A stretch of DNA of 64,000 nt from Paenibacillus aquistagni (GCF_900177815.1 NZ_FXAZ01000003.1:372001-436000), one strand, 5' to 3'; positions 8,644-18,577 are shown, counted from the first letter of the stretch. Numbers and translations: made by a program. Notes: a model not told the origin generated them from the letters alone.

Positions 8644-10209
8644 ATGTATAATGTATTTCTAGTGGACGATGAGCCGTTTATTATAGAAGGTTTGGAAGCC
8701 ATATTGGAATGGAATGATTATGGGCTTCAGATTGTTGGCCATGCCAATAATGGTGAAGAGGCATGGAATTACTTGAAGGATCATCCTTGTGATATCGTCG
8801 TATCCGATATTATGATGCCGAAGATGACGGGCCTGCAATTGATTGAGAAGCTGAAGGATGCTCACCCGCATATGCGCTACATTATATTGAGCGGATACAA
8901 TGAGTTCAGCTATGTGCGAGAAGGCATTAAGCTGGGTGTGGAGAATTATCTGCTGAAGCCGATCAATCTAGAGGAATTCAAGACGACGCTGGAGACGACG
9001 GTGCAAAAGCTCGATCAGACCAAAGCCCGACAGCAAGCAGAGCTTCATAATCGGGATATCCTAAGAGATAATATCTTGTATCGTTGGGTACGTGATCAGA
9101 TCCATACGGAGGAGCTGCTTCAGCGTGCAGATCTCCTAGGCATTGACTTTGTACATCCTTATTACCTTACGGCTCTGATCCGACTTGAGAGACACGGCAA
9201 GCTTGCGCAGGATGATCAGATGAATGTATTGGATGAGCTTAATTGGTCATGGCTTGATGCATTCGAAGAGGCTTATTGCGTGAGAGAATGGGATGGTGAG
9301 GTTGCGCTCGTGTTCGGCTTAAGCGCAGCAGAGGAGAAGGAGCAGGTTGTAAGCCGTCTAAGCCAGTGGAAGCTGGAGGAAGAAAGCAAGCTCGGCGAGC
9401 AATTGCAAATCACAATCGGCAGTACAGAGCCGGGATATCTCAATGCCTCGAAGAGCTACATGCATGCGAAGCAGGTTCAACCCTACCATCTGGTATCAAT
9501 GGATGAGCCATGGATTGATTATGAGGAAATCAATCAATACCATTCTTCAAGACCCGCCTCGGTTAGGCCAGAGGTAGAGCCTTATTTGAAGCTGCTGGTG
9601 GATAGAAGCAAGGATGGAATCTCAGAGCGCTTAAGCGAGGATCTGGAGCGATTAAGGGAAACTGAGGGTGCAGAGCCGCAGGATGTGCGCAACTTTATCG
9701 TAGAGCTGTTGATCCACTGGAGCGAGTTCATGAAGGACGAGGAGATTAAGCAAGTTGAGGATCAGAATTGGTTTGATGCAGTCTACCGTGTTCATTCTAT
9801 AGAAATGCTAAAAGAGCATGTGCTGCGAATTGCTGCTGATATCATTGATCATTACGATGAACCAGAGCAGCGTTCGCCTGTAGTAAAGCAGGTGCTGACC
9901 CACATCGAGCAGAACTATCGCGAGGAGATGTCTTTGAAGACGCTGGCACAGGTGTTTCATATGAGCCCCGTATACTTGGGGCAGCTGTTCCAGAAGGAAG
10001 TACAGAGCACCTTCTCTGATTACCTCAACAAGACGAGAATTCGCGCAGCGAAGCAGCTGCTGGTGGAAACGCCCTATCGAATGAATGAAATTTCTGAGCA
10101 GATCGGCTATTGGGACAAAAGCTATTTTTATAAACAGTTCAAGAAATATGTTGGCATCTCGCCGAAGGAATATCGGGAGCTGCACCAGAAGCAGCTATCA
10201 GAAGGTTAA
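8644..10209 (+). CDS. YesN-family response regulator with AraC-type DNA-binding domain
   Basis: 521 residues. The receiver domain (1-122) has acidic pocket DDE at 8-10, phospho-acceptor Asp55 (VVSDIMMP) and Lys105 (LLKPIN). A long linker (125-410) of the kind seen in YesN proteins is followed by two AraC helix-turn-helix motifs at about 413-515, ending in GISPKEYRE. It should bind DNA when phosphorylated by the adjacent kinase and activate the transporter and mannosidase genes directly downstream. ATG 8644 follows GGAGG with good spacing. A terminator ends the kinase-regulator unit. Confidence 0.95.
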   Translation: MYNVFLVDDEPFIIEGLEAILEWNDYGLQIVGHANNGEEAWNYLKDHPCDIVVSDIMMPKMTGLQLIEKLKDAHPHMRYIILSGYNEFSYVREGIKLGVENYLLKPINLEEFKTTLETTVQKLDQTKARQQAELHNRDILRDNILYRWVRDQIHTEELLQRADLLGIDFVHPYYLTALIRLERHGKLAQDDQMNVLDELNWSWLDAFEEAYCVREWDGEVALVFGLSAAEEKEQVVSRLSQWKLEEESKLGEQLQITIGSTEPGYLNASKSYMHAKQVQPYHLVSMDEPWIDYEEINQYHSSRPASVRPEVEPYLKLLVDRSKDGISERLSEDLERLRETEGAEPQDVRNFIVELLIHWSEFMKDEEIKQVEDQNWFDAVYRVHSIEMLKEHVLRIAADIIDHYDEPEQRSPVVKQVLTHIEQNYREEMSLKTLAQVFHMSPVYLGQLFQKEVQSTFSDYLNKTRIRAAKQLLVETPYRMNEISEQIGYWDKSYFYKQFKKYVGISPKEYRELHQKQLSEG

Positions 10210-10228
10210 TATTGTAAAAGGATAAAGT

Positions 10229-10285
10229 GGTTTACATGGGGGACATTAAGAAAGACAGTCTCCATGTAAACCCTTTCTTTATTTT
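10229..10285 (+). terminator. Terminator after the two-component genes
   Basis: An 11-bp perfect stem GGTTTACATGG (10229-10239) / CCATGTAAACC (10262-10272) with a 22-base loop, followed by the pyrimidine-rich CTTTCTTTATTTT. It separates the regulator gene from the ABC operon. Confidence 0.8.
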
Positions 10286-10374
10286 GTACACCAAATCTAA
10301 AGTTTGTTGACTATTGAAAGCGTATCATATCAGGTAATCTTAAATTAAACCTAATGCACGGGAGGAAAAAACGG

Positions 10375-11313
10375 ATGAAACCCATCAAAAATTTCATTCA
10401 CCATTTGAATCTAAATAAAGTCTTTTTGCTGATGGTGCTTCCAGGGGCTTTATGGTTCTTATTCTTCTCCTACATTCCAATGTTCGGTGCCGTAATCGCT
10501 TTCAAGGACTATCGAATTGGGCGTGACGGCTTCTTGGCAAGTCTCATGCAAAGTGAATGGGTAGGATTTAAGAACTTTGAGTATTTATTCAGCACAAATG
10601 ACGCTTACATCATTACCAGAAACACGATTCTCTACAACGTAGTGTTTATCATTCTAGGGCTCGTGTGTGCGGTAGCGATGGCGATTATCCTTAGCGAGAT
10701 CGTGAACAAGCGCTTGGCAAAAGTGTATCAGACAGGGATGTTCCTGCCGCACTTCTTGTCTTGGGTTATTGTCGGTTACTTCACATTCAGCTTCTTGAGC
10801 GTTGACAAAGGGGTATTGAATCAATTCCTCGTATGGATCGGACAGGATCCAGTAAGCTGGTACTCGGAGTCGAAGTATTGGCCTTACATCTTGGTGTTCT
10901 TGAACCTTTGGAAAGGGATCGGATATTCCAGTGTCGTATACTTGGCGGCGATCGTCGGTATCGACAAGACTTACTATGAGGCGGCTATGATTGACGGAGC
11001 GAACAAGTGGCAGCAGATTCGCCACATTACGATTCCATCTATCTCTACACTGATGACGATTCTTACGTTGCTTGCCGTTGGACGTATCTTCTATGCAGAC
11101 TTTGGTTTGTTCTATCAGATTCCACGCGACTCTGGTCCGCTGTACAGCGTGACGAACGTTATCGATACGTACGTGTATCGTGGACTTAAGGTCACAGGTG
11201 ACATTTCGATGAGTACAGCAGCCGGCTTGTACCAGTCTTTTGTAGGCTTCATTCTCGTTATGACATCGAACTGGATCGTCCGCAAGTTCAACAAAGAGAA
11301 TGCATTGTTCTAA
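10375..11313 (+). CDS. Lpl-type oligosaccharide ABC transporter permease (LplB/YteP-like)
   Basis: 312 residues from ATG 10375, chosen because GGGAGG lies nine bases upstream. About six membrane helices are visible, with the binding-protein-dependent transport signature EAAMIDGANKWQQIRHITIP at about 202-221, the cytoplasmic loop that docks the ATPase. It forms a heterodimeric channel with the next permease, for import of oligosaccharide delivered by the lipoprotein encoded third. No ATPase gene is present, as is usual for these importers, which borrow a shared MsmX/UgpC-type ATPase. First gene of an operon running to at least 13766. Confidence 0.94.
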   Translation: MKPIKNFIHHLNLNKVFLLMVLPGALWFLFFSYIPMFGAVIAFKDYRIGRDGFLASLMQSEWVGFKNFEYLFSTNDAYIITRNTILYNVVFIILGLVCAVAMAIILSEIVNKRLAKVYQTGMFLPHFLSWVIVGYFTFSFLSVDKGVLNQFLVWIGQDPVSWYSESKYWPYILVFLNLWKGIGYSSVVYLAAIVGIDKTYYEAAMIDGANKWQQIRHITIPSISTLMTILTLLAVGRIFYADFGLFYQIPRDSGPLYSVTNVIDTYVYRGLKVTGDISMSTAAGLYQSFVGFILVMTSNWIVRKFNKENALF

Positions 11314-11330
11314 GTTAGGGGGAATCTACC

Positions 11331-12248
11331 TTGCGTAAGAAAAAATATCGCGACGCTCATCACGTCTCGCCAGCGATAAATGTACTGTTTAACATCATCG
11401 CCGGTGTGTTTGCTTTCATCTGTGTGTACCCATTCTTGTTTGTTATCGTCATCTCCTTAACGAGTGAGGAGTCCTTGACGAAGAACGGTTACTCCATATT
11501 CCCGGAAAAATGGAGCTTCGCCGCTTATGAATACATCTTTAAAGCAGGCGACCAGCTTCTTCACTCCTACGGTGTGACCATCTTGATTACCGTGCTTGGT
11601 ACACTTGTTAGTTTGCTTGTTATCTCGCTGTACGCTTATGCGATTTCTCGCAAAAACTTCAGCTACAGAGGGTTCTTCTCCTTCATTGCATTCTTTACGA
11701 TGCTATTCAATGGAGGATTGGTTCCAACGTATCTCGTTGTTACCCAAATGCTTCACTTGAAAGACACGCTGTGGGCACTGATCCTGCCGCTTGTGATGAA
11801 CGCGTTCTACATCTTGATTCTTAGAACGTTCTATTCCACAACGGTGCCAGATGCCATCATCGAGTCGGCGAAGATCGACGGTGCAGGCGAGCTTAGAGCT
11901 TTCTTTACCATCGTGGTACCGATCTCGCTTCCGGGTATTGCTACAATCGGGTTGTTCGCAACACTGGGCTATTGGAACGACTGGTTCAACGCCCTGTTGT
12001 ATATCGATAATCCGAGTCTTGTACCATTGCAATCCATGCTGATGCGAATTGAAAACAGCATGCAGTTCTTGCTCACCAATGCTCAGCTGAGCTCTTCCGG
12101 TCAATCGCTGGAATTGCTTCGCACGCTGCCTCAAGAGGCAACTCGCATGGCACTCGTTGTATTGGCAACTGTACCTATTGCTTGTGCTTATCCTTTCTTC
12201 CAGCGCTACTTCGTTCAGGGTCTTACGATTGGCGCGGTGAAAGAATAA
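11331..12248 (+). CDS. Lpl-type oligosaccharide ABC transporter permease (LplC/YtcP-like)
   Basis: 305 residues starting at a TTG codon (11331) with AGGGGGAA upstream; no better ATG exists. About six membrane segments and the permease signature ESAKIDGAGELRAFFTIVVP (about 178-197). The C-terminus PFFQRYFVQGLTIGAVKE is characteristic of the LplC/YtcP group. It partners the permease 17 bases upstream to form the translocation channel. Confidence 0.94.
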   Translation: MRKKKYRDAHHVSPAINVLFNIIAGVFAFICVYPFLFVIVISLTSEESLTKNGYSIFPEKWSFAAYEYIFKAGDQLLHSYGVTILITVLGTLVSLLVISLYAYAISRKNFSYRGFFSFIAFFTMLFNGGLVPTYLVVTQMLHLKDTLWALILPLVMNAFYILILRTFYSTTVPDAIIESAKIDGAGELRAFFTIVVPISLPGIATIGLFATLGYWNDWFNALLYIDNPSLVPLQSMLMRIENSMQFLLTNAQLSSSGQSLELLRTLPQEATRMALVVLATVPIACAYPFFQRYFVQGLTIGAVKE

Positions 12249-12293
12249 AGATAAAAAACTTCAATGAAAAGATCATTAAGGAGATGTAATAAA

Positions 12294-13766
12294 ATGGCTA
12301 AAACAAAGAAAATGCTACTTATGTCCATCAGCCTTGTCATGATGGCATCTCTCTTCCTGGCTGGCTGCGGAAGCAAAAACGAAGCCTCCCAAGAAGGCAC
12401 TCCTGAAAAGCCTGTAGAACTGATCTGGCAAACGATCGGTACTCCACAAAAAGACGTGGATAAAGTGATGGCCAAAGTAAGTGAATATACAAAAGAAAAA
12501 ATCGGCGTTACCGTAAAAATGAAAATGTATGACTGGGGCGATTACAACCAAAAGATGCAAGTTGTATCTGCTTCTGGTGAGCCTTACGATATCGCATTCA
12601 CATCTTCATGGGCATTTGATTATGTGAATAACGCAAGAAAAGGCGCATTCTACGATTTGACAGAACTGCTTGATCAGCATGGTCAAGGCATCAAAGATAC
12701 CGTTCACCCTTCCTTCTTGGAAGGCGCAAAAATTGATGGAAAACTGTATGCAATTCCGGTTAACAAAGAGTTGCCTGCTCAAAAAGTATTCCGTTATAAT
12801 AAGGACTTGGTTGACAAATACAATCTTGACATCGACAGTGTGAAAACGCTTGAGGACCTTGAGCCATTGCTCGCAGCAGTGAAGAAGGGCGAACCTAACC
12901 TTTACCCGCTGTCCGCAGGTAAAGACTTCCGCTTCACGCTTCCACTTGACCTTGTCAACGAGAACATGCCGCTTGGCGTTCGTCTCGACGACAATGGCGA
13001 CTTGAAAATCGTGAACTTGCTTGAGCAACCTGAAGTATTGAAGAACTTTGAAACGATGCATAAATTCTATAAAGCTGGCTATGTGAAACAAGACGCAGCG
13101 ACTGCTACATCCGGTGACGAAATGAAAACTGGCGCATGGTTGACTGACCTTGCTCATACACAGCCATTCGCAGATGCGCTTTGGTCTGAGAGCAACGGAT
13201 ACCCTGTTGTATCCCGTCCAGCAGAAGATCCATACGTTTACAACTGGTCTGTAACAGGTTCTATGATGGCGATCTCTGCTAACTCCAAGTACCCTGAAAA
13301 GGCAATGGAATTCTTGAACCTGCTTAACACAGACAAGTATCTTCGTAACTTGGTGAACAACGGTATTGAAGGCGATCATTACAAACGTCTTGGCGAAGAT
13401 CGCATCGAGTACTTGCCAGCGAAGCAAGAGAACTACGACATGCCAAGCTTTACTCTTGGTAACTTCTTCATCTTGGACAAACTTCCAAGCGACCCAGACA
13501 ACAAATGGGAAGAGTTCCAAAAGTTCAATGATTCTGCTAAAAATGCACCGCTTCTTGGCTTCAACTTCAACGGTGACAAAGTTAAGACCGAAATGGCTTC
13601 GATTCAAAACGTGCGTGAAGAGTTCTACCCATCCCTGTTCACAGGTACTGTAGACCCTGCCGTTTATGTACCGAAGGCGCTTGAGAAGTTCAAGCAAGCT
13701 GGACTTGACAAGGTTCAGGCTGAGATGCAGGCTCAGATCGATGAGTGGAAAGCATCCAAGAAATAA
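12294..13766 (+). CDS. Oligosaccharide-binding lipoprotein of the ABC importer (LplA-like)
   Basis: 490 residues from ATG 12294, preceded by AAGGAGATG. The lipoprotein signal peptide ends in the lipobox L-A-G-C with lipidated Cys25. The mature part is a two-lobed solute-binding fold of the extracellular solute-binding family 1 with the C-terminal DUF3502-like region. It captures the oligosaccharide outside the membrane. Its C-terminus matches the partial gene at the left edge, so two related importers flank the sulfatases and regulators. A strong hairpin after the stop probably stabilises the upstream mRNA and reduces read-through to the mannosidases. Confidence 0.93.
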   Translation: MAKTKKMLLMSISLVMMASLFLAGCGSKNEASQEGTPEKPVELIWQTIGTPQKDVDKVMAKVSEYTKEKIGVTVKMKMYDWGDYNQKMQVVSASGEPYDIAFTSSWAFDYVNNARKGAFYDLTELLDQHGQGIKDTVHPSFLEGAKIDGKLYAIPVNKELPAQKVFRYNKDLVDKYNLDIDSVKTLEDLEPLLAAVKKGEPNLYPLSAGKDFRFTLPLDLVNENMPLGVRLDDNGDLKIVNLLEQPEVLKNFETMHKFYKAGYVKQDAATATSGDEMKTGAWLTDLAHTQPFADALWSESNGYPVVSRPAEDPYVYNWSVTGSMMAISANSKYPEKAMEFLNLLNTDKYLRNLVNNGIEGDHYKRLGEDRIEYLPAKQENYDMPSFTLGNFFILDKLPSDPDNKWEEFQKFNDSAKNAPLLGFNFNGDKVKTEMASIQNVREEFYPSLFTGTVDPAVYVPKALEKFKQAGLDKVQAEMQAQIDEWKASKK

Positions 13767-13793
13767 AAGCGTAATATAAGCAGTCGGTTGATA

Positions 13794-13834
13794 ATCAGGT
13801 GAAGCAGACAGACTTGCTTCACCTGATCGTATTT
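13794..13834 (+). terminator. Hairpin between lipoprotein and GH125 genes
   Basis: A perfect 13-bp stem ATCAGGTGAAGCA (13794-13806) / TGCTTCACCTGAT (13815-13827), loop of 8, then CGTATTTT. The short U-run suggests partial termination. A TATAAT at 13840-13845 just downstream may restart transcription for the mannosidases. Confidence 0.7.
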
Positions 13835-13881
13835 TCAGCTATAATGAGATAGGAGACAGAGACTAAGGAGGAGAAGCCATA

Positions 13882-15174
13882 ATGGAACAATTACCTCAGA
13901 GTGTACTTCGTGTGATGGAAGAAGCGAAGACAAAGCTTGCAGATCATCCGAAGCTGATGAATCTGTTTACAAACTGCTTCCCTAATACACTCAAGACGAC
14001 GACCAAGCTTCACGATGACGGCACATCCTACGTATTTACAGGGGACATTCCAGCCATGTGGCTGCGTGATTCCTGTGCTCAGGTTCGCCAGTACTTGCCG
14101 CTTGCTAAAGACGATTCAGACGTGCAGCGCATCATTGCAGGACTTGTTCGCAAGCAATTAAAGTATATTCAAATCGATCCTTATGCGAACGCATTCAATG
14201 AAGCTCCTGTTCGTTTGGAAGAGATCCATCACCGCGATATTACCGAGCTTAATGGCTGGGTATGGGAACGCAAATATGAGATTGATTCCTTATGCTATCC
14301 GATCCAACTCAGCTATCTGTATTGGAAGACATCAGGGGATGACTCCTTGTTTGACGGTGAATTCAAGACAGTAGCAACGATCATCATGAATCTGTGGACA
14401 ACAGAGCAGCGTCATATGGAGCAATCTCCTTACCGCTTCCAGCGCCAGGATTGCCGCAAGACGGACACGCTCAAGAATAACGGCATGGGCATGCCTGTAA
14501 ACTATACAGGAATGACATGGTCTGCATTCCGTCCAAGTGATGATGCCTGTACCTTCGGCTACTTGGTTCCATCCAATATGTTTGCTGTTGTTGTTCTTCG
14601 CTACTTGGAAGAGATCGCAACAGAGGTATATGAAGATGCAATCTTCGCCGAGAAGGTTCGCCGCCTAAAAGATGAGATCGATGAAGGCATTCAAACGTAT
14701 GGAGTAGTGAATCATCCGAAATACGGCAAGATGTACGCTTATGAGACAGACGGCTTTGGCAACTATAATCTGATGGACGATGCGAATGTGCCTAGCTTGT
14801 TAGCGATCCCATATTTGGGCTATACAACAGCTGATGATCCTATCTATCAGAATACGCGCCGCTTCATTCTAAGCGAGGAGAATCCGTATTATTATGTAGG
14901 GGAGGCCGCTCAAGGCATTGGCAGCCCGCATACGCCGCATCGTTATATTTGGCATATTGCGCTGTCCATGCAAGGGCTGACAGCTTCTACGAAGGAAGAA
15001 CGTGAGCAAGTGCTGAACCTGCTCGTATCGACAGATGCGGACACGGGTTATATGCATGAAGGCTTCGATGCTGACGACCCACACCATTTCACACGTGAAT
15101 GGTTTGCATGGTCGAACAGCTTATTCTCAGAGCTTGTATATCGTGAATATTGGCTAGCGGAAGGAGAGAAGTAA
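13882..15174 (+). CDS. GH125 exo-alpha-1,6-mannosidase
   Basis: 430 residues, full length for family GH125 (formerly DUF1237). Conserved blocks include GDIPAMWLRDSCAQVRQYLP (53-72), the ANAFNE substrate loop, WERKYEIDSLCYP and RPSDDACTFGYLVPSNM. Asp220 in RPSDD and Glu393 in MHEGF fall at the positions I recall for the acid/base pair of the inverting family members. It has no signal peptide, so it trims alpha-1,6-mannose units from imported oligosaccharide in the cytoplasm. The start follows AAGGAGGAG. The stop is one base before the GH38 gene, so the two are co-translated and should act on the same mannoside. Confidence 0.94.
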   Translation: MEQLPQSVLRVMEEAKTKLADHPKLMNLFTNCFPNTLKTTTKLHDDGTSYVFTGDIPAMWLRDSCAQVRQYLPLAKDDSDVQRIIAGLVRKQLKYIQIDPYANAFNEAPVRLEEIHHRDITELNGWVWERKYEIDSLCYPIQLSYLYWKTSGDDSLFDGEFKTVATIIMNLWTTEQRHMEQSPYRFQRQDCRKTDTLKNNGMGMPVNYTGMTWSAFRPSDDACTFGYLVPSNMFAVVVLRYLEEIATEVYEDAIFAEKVRRLKDEIDEGIQTYGVVNHPKYGKMYAYETDGFGNYNLMDDANVPSLLAIPYLGYTTADDPIYQNTRRFILSEENPYYYVGEAAQGIGSPHTPHRYIWHIALSMQGLTASTKEEREQVLNLLVSTDADTGYMHEGFDADDPHHFTREWFAWSNSLFSELVYREYWLAEGEK

Positions 15175-15175
15175 C

Positions 15176-17893
15176 ATGACGAACAAAAAGACAGCACATA
15201 TCATCTCTCATACTCACTGGGACCGCGAATGGTACATGCCTTACGAGTATCATCATGCGCTCTTGATCGAGTTGATGGATACCCTTCTCGACACATTGGA
15301 CAGAGACCCTGACTATAAGAGCTTCCACCTCGATGGGCAGACGATCATGCTGGAGGATTACCTGCAAGTTCGCCCTGAGATGAAGGAGAAGCTTACGAAA
15401 TATATTCAAGAAGAACGCATTCATATTGGTCCTTGGTACATTCTTCAGGATGAGTTCCTGACTAGCAGCGAAGCGAATGTGCGCAACCTCCAAGTTGGTC
15501 ATCGCGACGCTAAATCATATGGCGGCAAGATCTCGAAGCTTGGTTATTTCCCAGATTCCTTCGGCAACATGGGACAAGCTCCGCAAATGCTTCGTCAAGC
15601 TGATATTGACGTTGCGGCATTCGGCCGCGGTGTTAAGCCAACGGGCTTCAACAACCAAGTGTCCGAAGACGCAGCCTATGAATCCCCGTATTCGGAGATG
15701 ATCTGGCAGTCCCCAGATGGTTCCAAAGTTATCGGTATCTTGTTTGCAAACTGGTACTGTAACGGCATGGAAGTGCCTGTGGATGAGAAGCAAGCGATCG
15801 CTTACTGGGAAAAAGCAATTCCAAATGCAGAGAAGTTCGCTTCTACACGCCATCTGCTCTTCATGGGCGGCTGTGACCACCAGCCAATCCAAACGGACTT
15901 GTCCGATGCGATTGAAGTGGCGAAGAAGCTGTTCCCGGATGTGGACTTCGTTCATTCCAACTTCGAGCTGTATGTGGATGAGCTGAAGAAGGATCTTCCA
16001 GACAACCTGCAAACGGTTCATGGCGAGCTTCGCAGCCAACGCACAGAGGGCTGGTATACCCTTGTAAACACAGCATCTTCCCGTGTGTACTTGAAGCAAA
16101 TGAACGCAGAGAACCAAACCCTGCTTGAGAAGGTTGCAGAGCCGCTTGCGGCATTCGCGCATCAAGTAGGCAAGCCGTATCCGCATCATTTATTCGTTTA
16201 CGCTTGGAAGACATTGATGCAGAACCACCCACATGACAGCATCTGCGGCTGCTCCGTAGATGAAGTTCACCGCGAGATGGTCACGCGCTTTGAGAAGTCG
16301 AAGCATATGACGGAAATGATTATCCGTGAATCCATCGATGGCTTGATCCCCGCGATCGACACAACAGCCTTCGAAGGCAAGGAAGCATTCCCATTCACGG
16401 TATTCAATACAGCGGGCTACAACCGCGATGGATTCGTTGAAGTATCCATCGAGCTTAAGCGTCGCTACTTCAGCGAAGCATACCCAACTCGCCTTGCACG
16501 TGAAATGAAAGTTGAGCCAATCGCAGCAGGCGCAGTGATGGATGCAGAAGGCAACGTCATCGACTGTGAATGGATAGATGGCGGTGTTATGTTCGGCTAT
16601 GATCTGCCGAAGGACAAGTTCCGTCAGCCATACATGGCTCGCATCCTGAAGCTTCGTCTTCAAGCAAAGGATATCCCTGCGCTTGGCTACAAGACGCTTG
16701 CATGGGTAACAGGTGCAGCTAATCCTGAGGCTGCCAGCCAATTGACTGGTGACTTTACTATGGAGAACAGCAACCTGAAGGTTGAAGTGCTGGCGAATGG
16801 CTCGCTTAAGATGACGGACAAGGCGACAGGCCATGTCTATGACGGCTTGAATGTGTATGAGGATGCTGGCGATGTCGGCAACGAATATATGTATAGAATG
16901 CCAGAAGGCACAACGCCGCTGACAACAGAAGGTGTAGACGCAGAGCGCACAGTAGTGGAGGACTCCGCTTTCCGTACGGTGATCGAAGTGAAGCACAACT
17001 GGAGCATTCCGGCATCTGCAGATGAACTGCTTCATGAGGAGCAGCTTGAGATCGTAGGCTTCCCGAACCGTAAGGCGAAGCGTTCCAAAGAGATGGTGGC
17101 GTTCACGATTGTGACACGCTACACGCTCGATCGCGATGCGAAACGCGTTGATGTGCATGTTACGATGGACAACCAATCGAAGGATCATCGTGTACGTGCC
17201 TTGTTCCCAACAGGCTTTGATGCAGAAACACACTTGGCAGACTCCATCTTCGAAGTGGCGCGCCGCAACAACGTGCCTGCTCCTGAATGGCAGAACCCAA
17301 GCAATGACCAGCATCAGCAAGCATTCGTCAGCGTAAGCGACGGCAAGCTTGGCTTGACGGTAGCAAACAAAGGCTTGTGCGAATATGAAGTATCGCAAGA
17401 CAACAAGAACACGATTGCTGTAACGCTGATGAGAAGCTCTGGAGAGCTTGGTGACTGGGGTTACTTCCCAACGCCTGAGGCACAGTGTATCGGCACTAAC
17501 GTTGCGGAATATGCCATTATTCCACATGCAGGTGATGTTGTTACTTCCGGTGCGTATGAAGAAGCGCATAGCTTCCAAGTACCGTTCCTCGTTCGTCAAA
17601 CGGACGTGCATGCAGGTTCCCTGCCTGCAAACCATGCCTTCCTTGAGTGGGCTGGCGAGCAAGTGGCTTTCTCCTCCCTCAAGATGGCAGAGGAGACCGA
17701 CAACATGGTCGCTCGCTGGTACAATGTTGCGCTTGAGCCGCGCACATTGAAAGTGAAGCTCCCTGAAGCGGTGAAGGGCTTCTATCGCAGTGATCTGCTT
17801 GAGCGCAAAGGCGAAGCCGTTGCTAACGACAACAATGGCGCTGCAATTGAGCTTGGCGCTGCTGAGATCTTCACGCTTGGCATTGAGAAATAA
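15176..17893 (+). CDS. GH38 alpha-mannosidase
   Basis: 905 residues. The N-terminal catalytic domain starts HIISHTHWDREW, with zinc ligands expected at His14 and Asp16. The nucleophile is Asp127 in YFPDSFGNMGQ. The NHPHDSICGCSVDEVHREM block (near 350) carries a further zinc-binding His. The mid (helical three-bundle) and C-terminal beta domains follow at about 290-900. It resembles the bacterial MngB/YbgG-type enzymes that cleave alpha-1,2/1,3-mannose or mannosylglycerate. No signal peptide. It overlaps translationally with GH125 and ends with a strong terminator, closing the operon. Confidence 0.94.
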   Translation: MTNKKTAHIISHTHWDREWYMPYEYHHALLIELMDTLLDTLDRDPDYKSFHLDGQTIMLEDYLQVRPEMKEKLTKYIQEERIHIGPWYILQDEFLTSSEANVRNLQVGHRDAKSYGGKISKLGYFPDSFGNMGQAPQMLRQADIDVAAFGRGVKPTGFNNQVSEDAAYESPYSEMIWQSPDGSKVIGILFANWYCNGMEVPVDEKQAIAYWEKAIPNAEKFASTRHLLFMGGCDHQPIQTDLSDAIEVAKKLFPDVDFVHSNFELYVDELKKDLPDNLQTVHGELRSQRTEGWYTLVNTASSRVYLKQMNAENQTLLEKVAEPLAAFAHQVGKPYPHHLFVYAWKTLMQNHPHDSICGCSVDEVHREMVTRFEKSKHMTEMIIRESIDGLIPAIDTTAFEGKEAFPFTVFNTAGYNRDGFVEVSIELKRRYFSEAYPTRLAREMKVEPIAAGAVMDAEGNVIDCEWIDGGVMFGYDLPKDKFRQPYMARILKLRLQAKDIPALGYKTLAWVTGAANPEAASQLTGDFTMENSNLKVEVLANGSLKMTDKATGHVYDGLNVYEDAGDVGNEYMYRMPEGTTPLTTEGVDAERTVVEDSAFRTVIEVKHNWSIPASADELLHEEQLEIVGFPNRKAKRSKEMVAFTIVTRYTLDRDAKRVDVHVTMDNQSKDHRVRALFPTGFDAETHLADSIFEVARRNNVPAPEWQNPSNDQHQQAFVSVSDGKLGLTVANKGLCEYEVSQDNKNTIAVTLMRSSGELGDWGYFPTPEAQCIGTNVAEYAIIPHAGDVVTSGAYEEAHSFQVPFLVRQTDVHAGSLPANHAFLEWAGEQVAFSSLKMAEETDNMVARWYNVALEPRTLKVKLPEAVKGFYRSDLLERKGEAVANDNNGAAIELGAAEIFTLGIEK

Positions 17894-17913
17894 GCATAGA
17901 TAGGTGTTAAACA

Positions 17914-17949
17914 GACTGTCTGAGTAACGAACTCAGGCAGTCTTTTTTT
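17914..17949 (+). terminator. Terminator of the mannosidase operon
   Basis: Stem GACTGTCTGAGT (17914-17925) / ACTCAGGCAGTC (17931-17942) with one mismatch, 5-base loop and a run of seven T. Confidence 0.92.
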
Positions 17950-18577
17950 GTCTATATTGCGGTATGTACGAGTGGAAGGAGTGGAAGCGAGTTTAGAGAT
18001 GAACGGCATGTATAAGGGCACCATTTGCAGCATAGAGACTCAACCAAGGAAGAAGGCGCGACAGAGCAGAGATGCATGCAGGTACAGCTTAAGTTTGTTC
18101 ACAATATAAATGACAAATTATTATATGTATTATATTTACATATAAGGATAATTTAATTTATAGTTTACTGAGAAGGAAACATCTTATATTGGACTGTTTG
18201 AATCAATCACTACGATAATAGCACCACCTTCAATGATCCCGTTTTAGGAGAGGGGATAAAAGGCTAGAAGAATGATGATCGATGCATGTTCTATATTGTA
18301 GATCAAAAATACGTGCTTTCGGTAATGGATATTCTACCTTCCTATCAGGATTATCAGGGTCAGCCCATCAATGTCGTTATACAGGAGATTAACCGGATAA
18401 AAAAGGGTACATAATCTACCTCTACCGCAATCCTCACTCATGTGTTTCTAAGTCTCTCATGTATCAGACGCTTGAGATTATGGCTTGGAGATTGTTTTTT
18501 GTCGTAAGATTGTTTATCTATTGTTGGCTGTTTATTGTATTAAAGAAAAGTTTTTTAATCTTATCATACGTTATGAG
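17950..18577. other. AT-rich region without an intact gene
   Basis: Between the mannosidase terminator and the terminator of the minus-strand peptidase. Apart from the decayed reading frame at 18202-18414 no coding region with a ribosome site was found. The segment 18100-18180 and 18470-18570 are very AT-rich and may hold promoters, but none is well formed. Confidence 0.5.
18202..18414 (+). pseudogene. Decayed 70-codon reading frame, family unknown
   Basis: In one frame from 18202 to the TAA at 18412-18414 the translation reads like real protein: NHYDNSTTFNDPVLGEG, a single TAG at 18265-18267, then DDRCMFYIVDQKYVLSVMDI and PSYQDYQGQPINVVIQEINR. Upstream the frame is closed by TGA at 18199-18201. 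The composition (aromatic, acidic, no low complexity) and the single stop suggest a gene remnant. The intact piece could still be translated from ATG 18286 (42 residues), but no ribosome site is near. I do not recognise the family. Confidence 0.45.

Noticed and set aside
10314-10328. Cre-like (CcpA) site before the ABC operon
   Set aside because: TTGAAAGCGTATCAT matches only the first half of the consensus; the second half-site fails.
12606-13697. 363-codon open frame on the minus strand
   Set aside because: It lies wholly antisense to the solute-binding lipoprotein, is rich in Cys, Phe, Val and His from reversed codons, and has no ribosome site.
16190-17662. 490-codon open frame on the minus strand
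   Set aside because: Antisense to the GH38 gene in a codon-biased region; composition is not protein-like and no family motif is seen.
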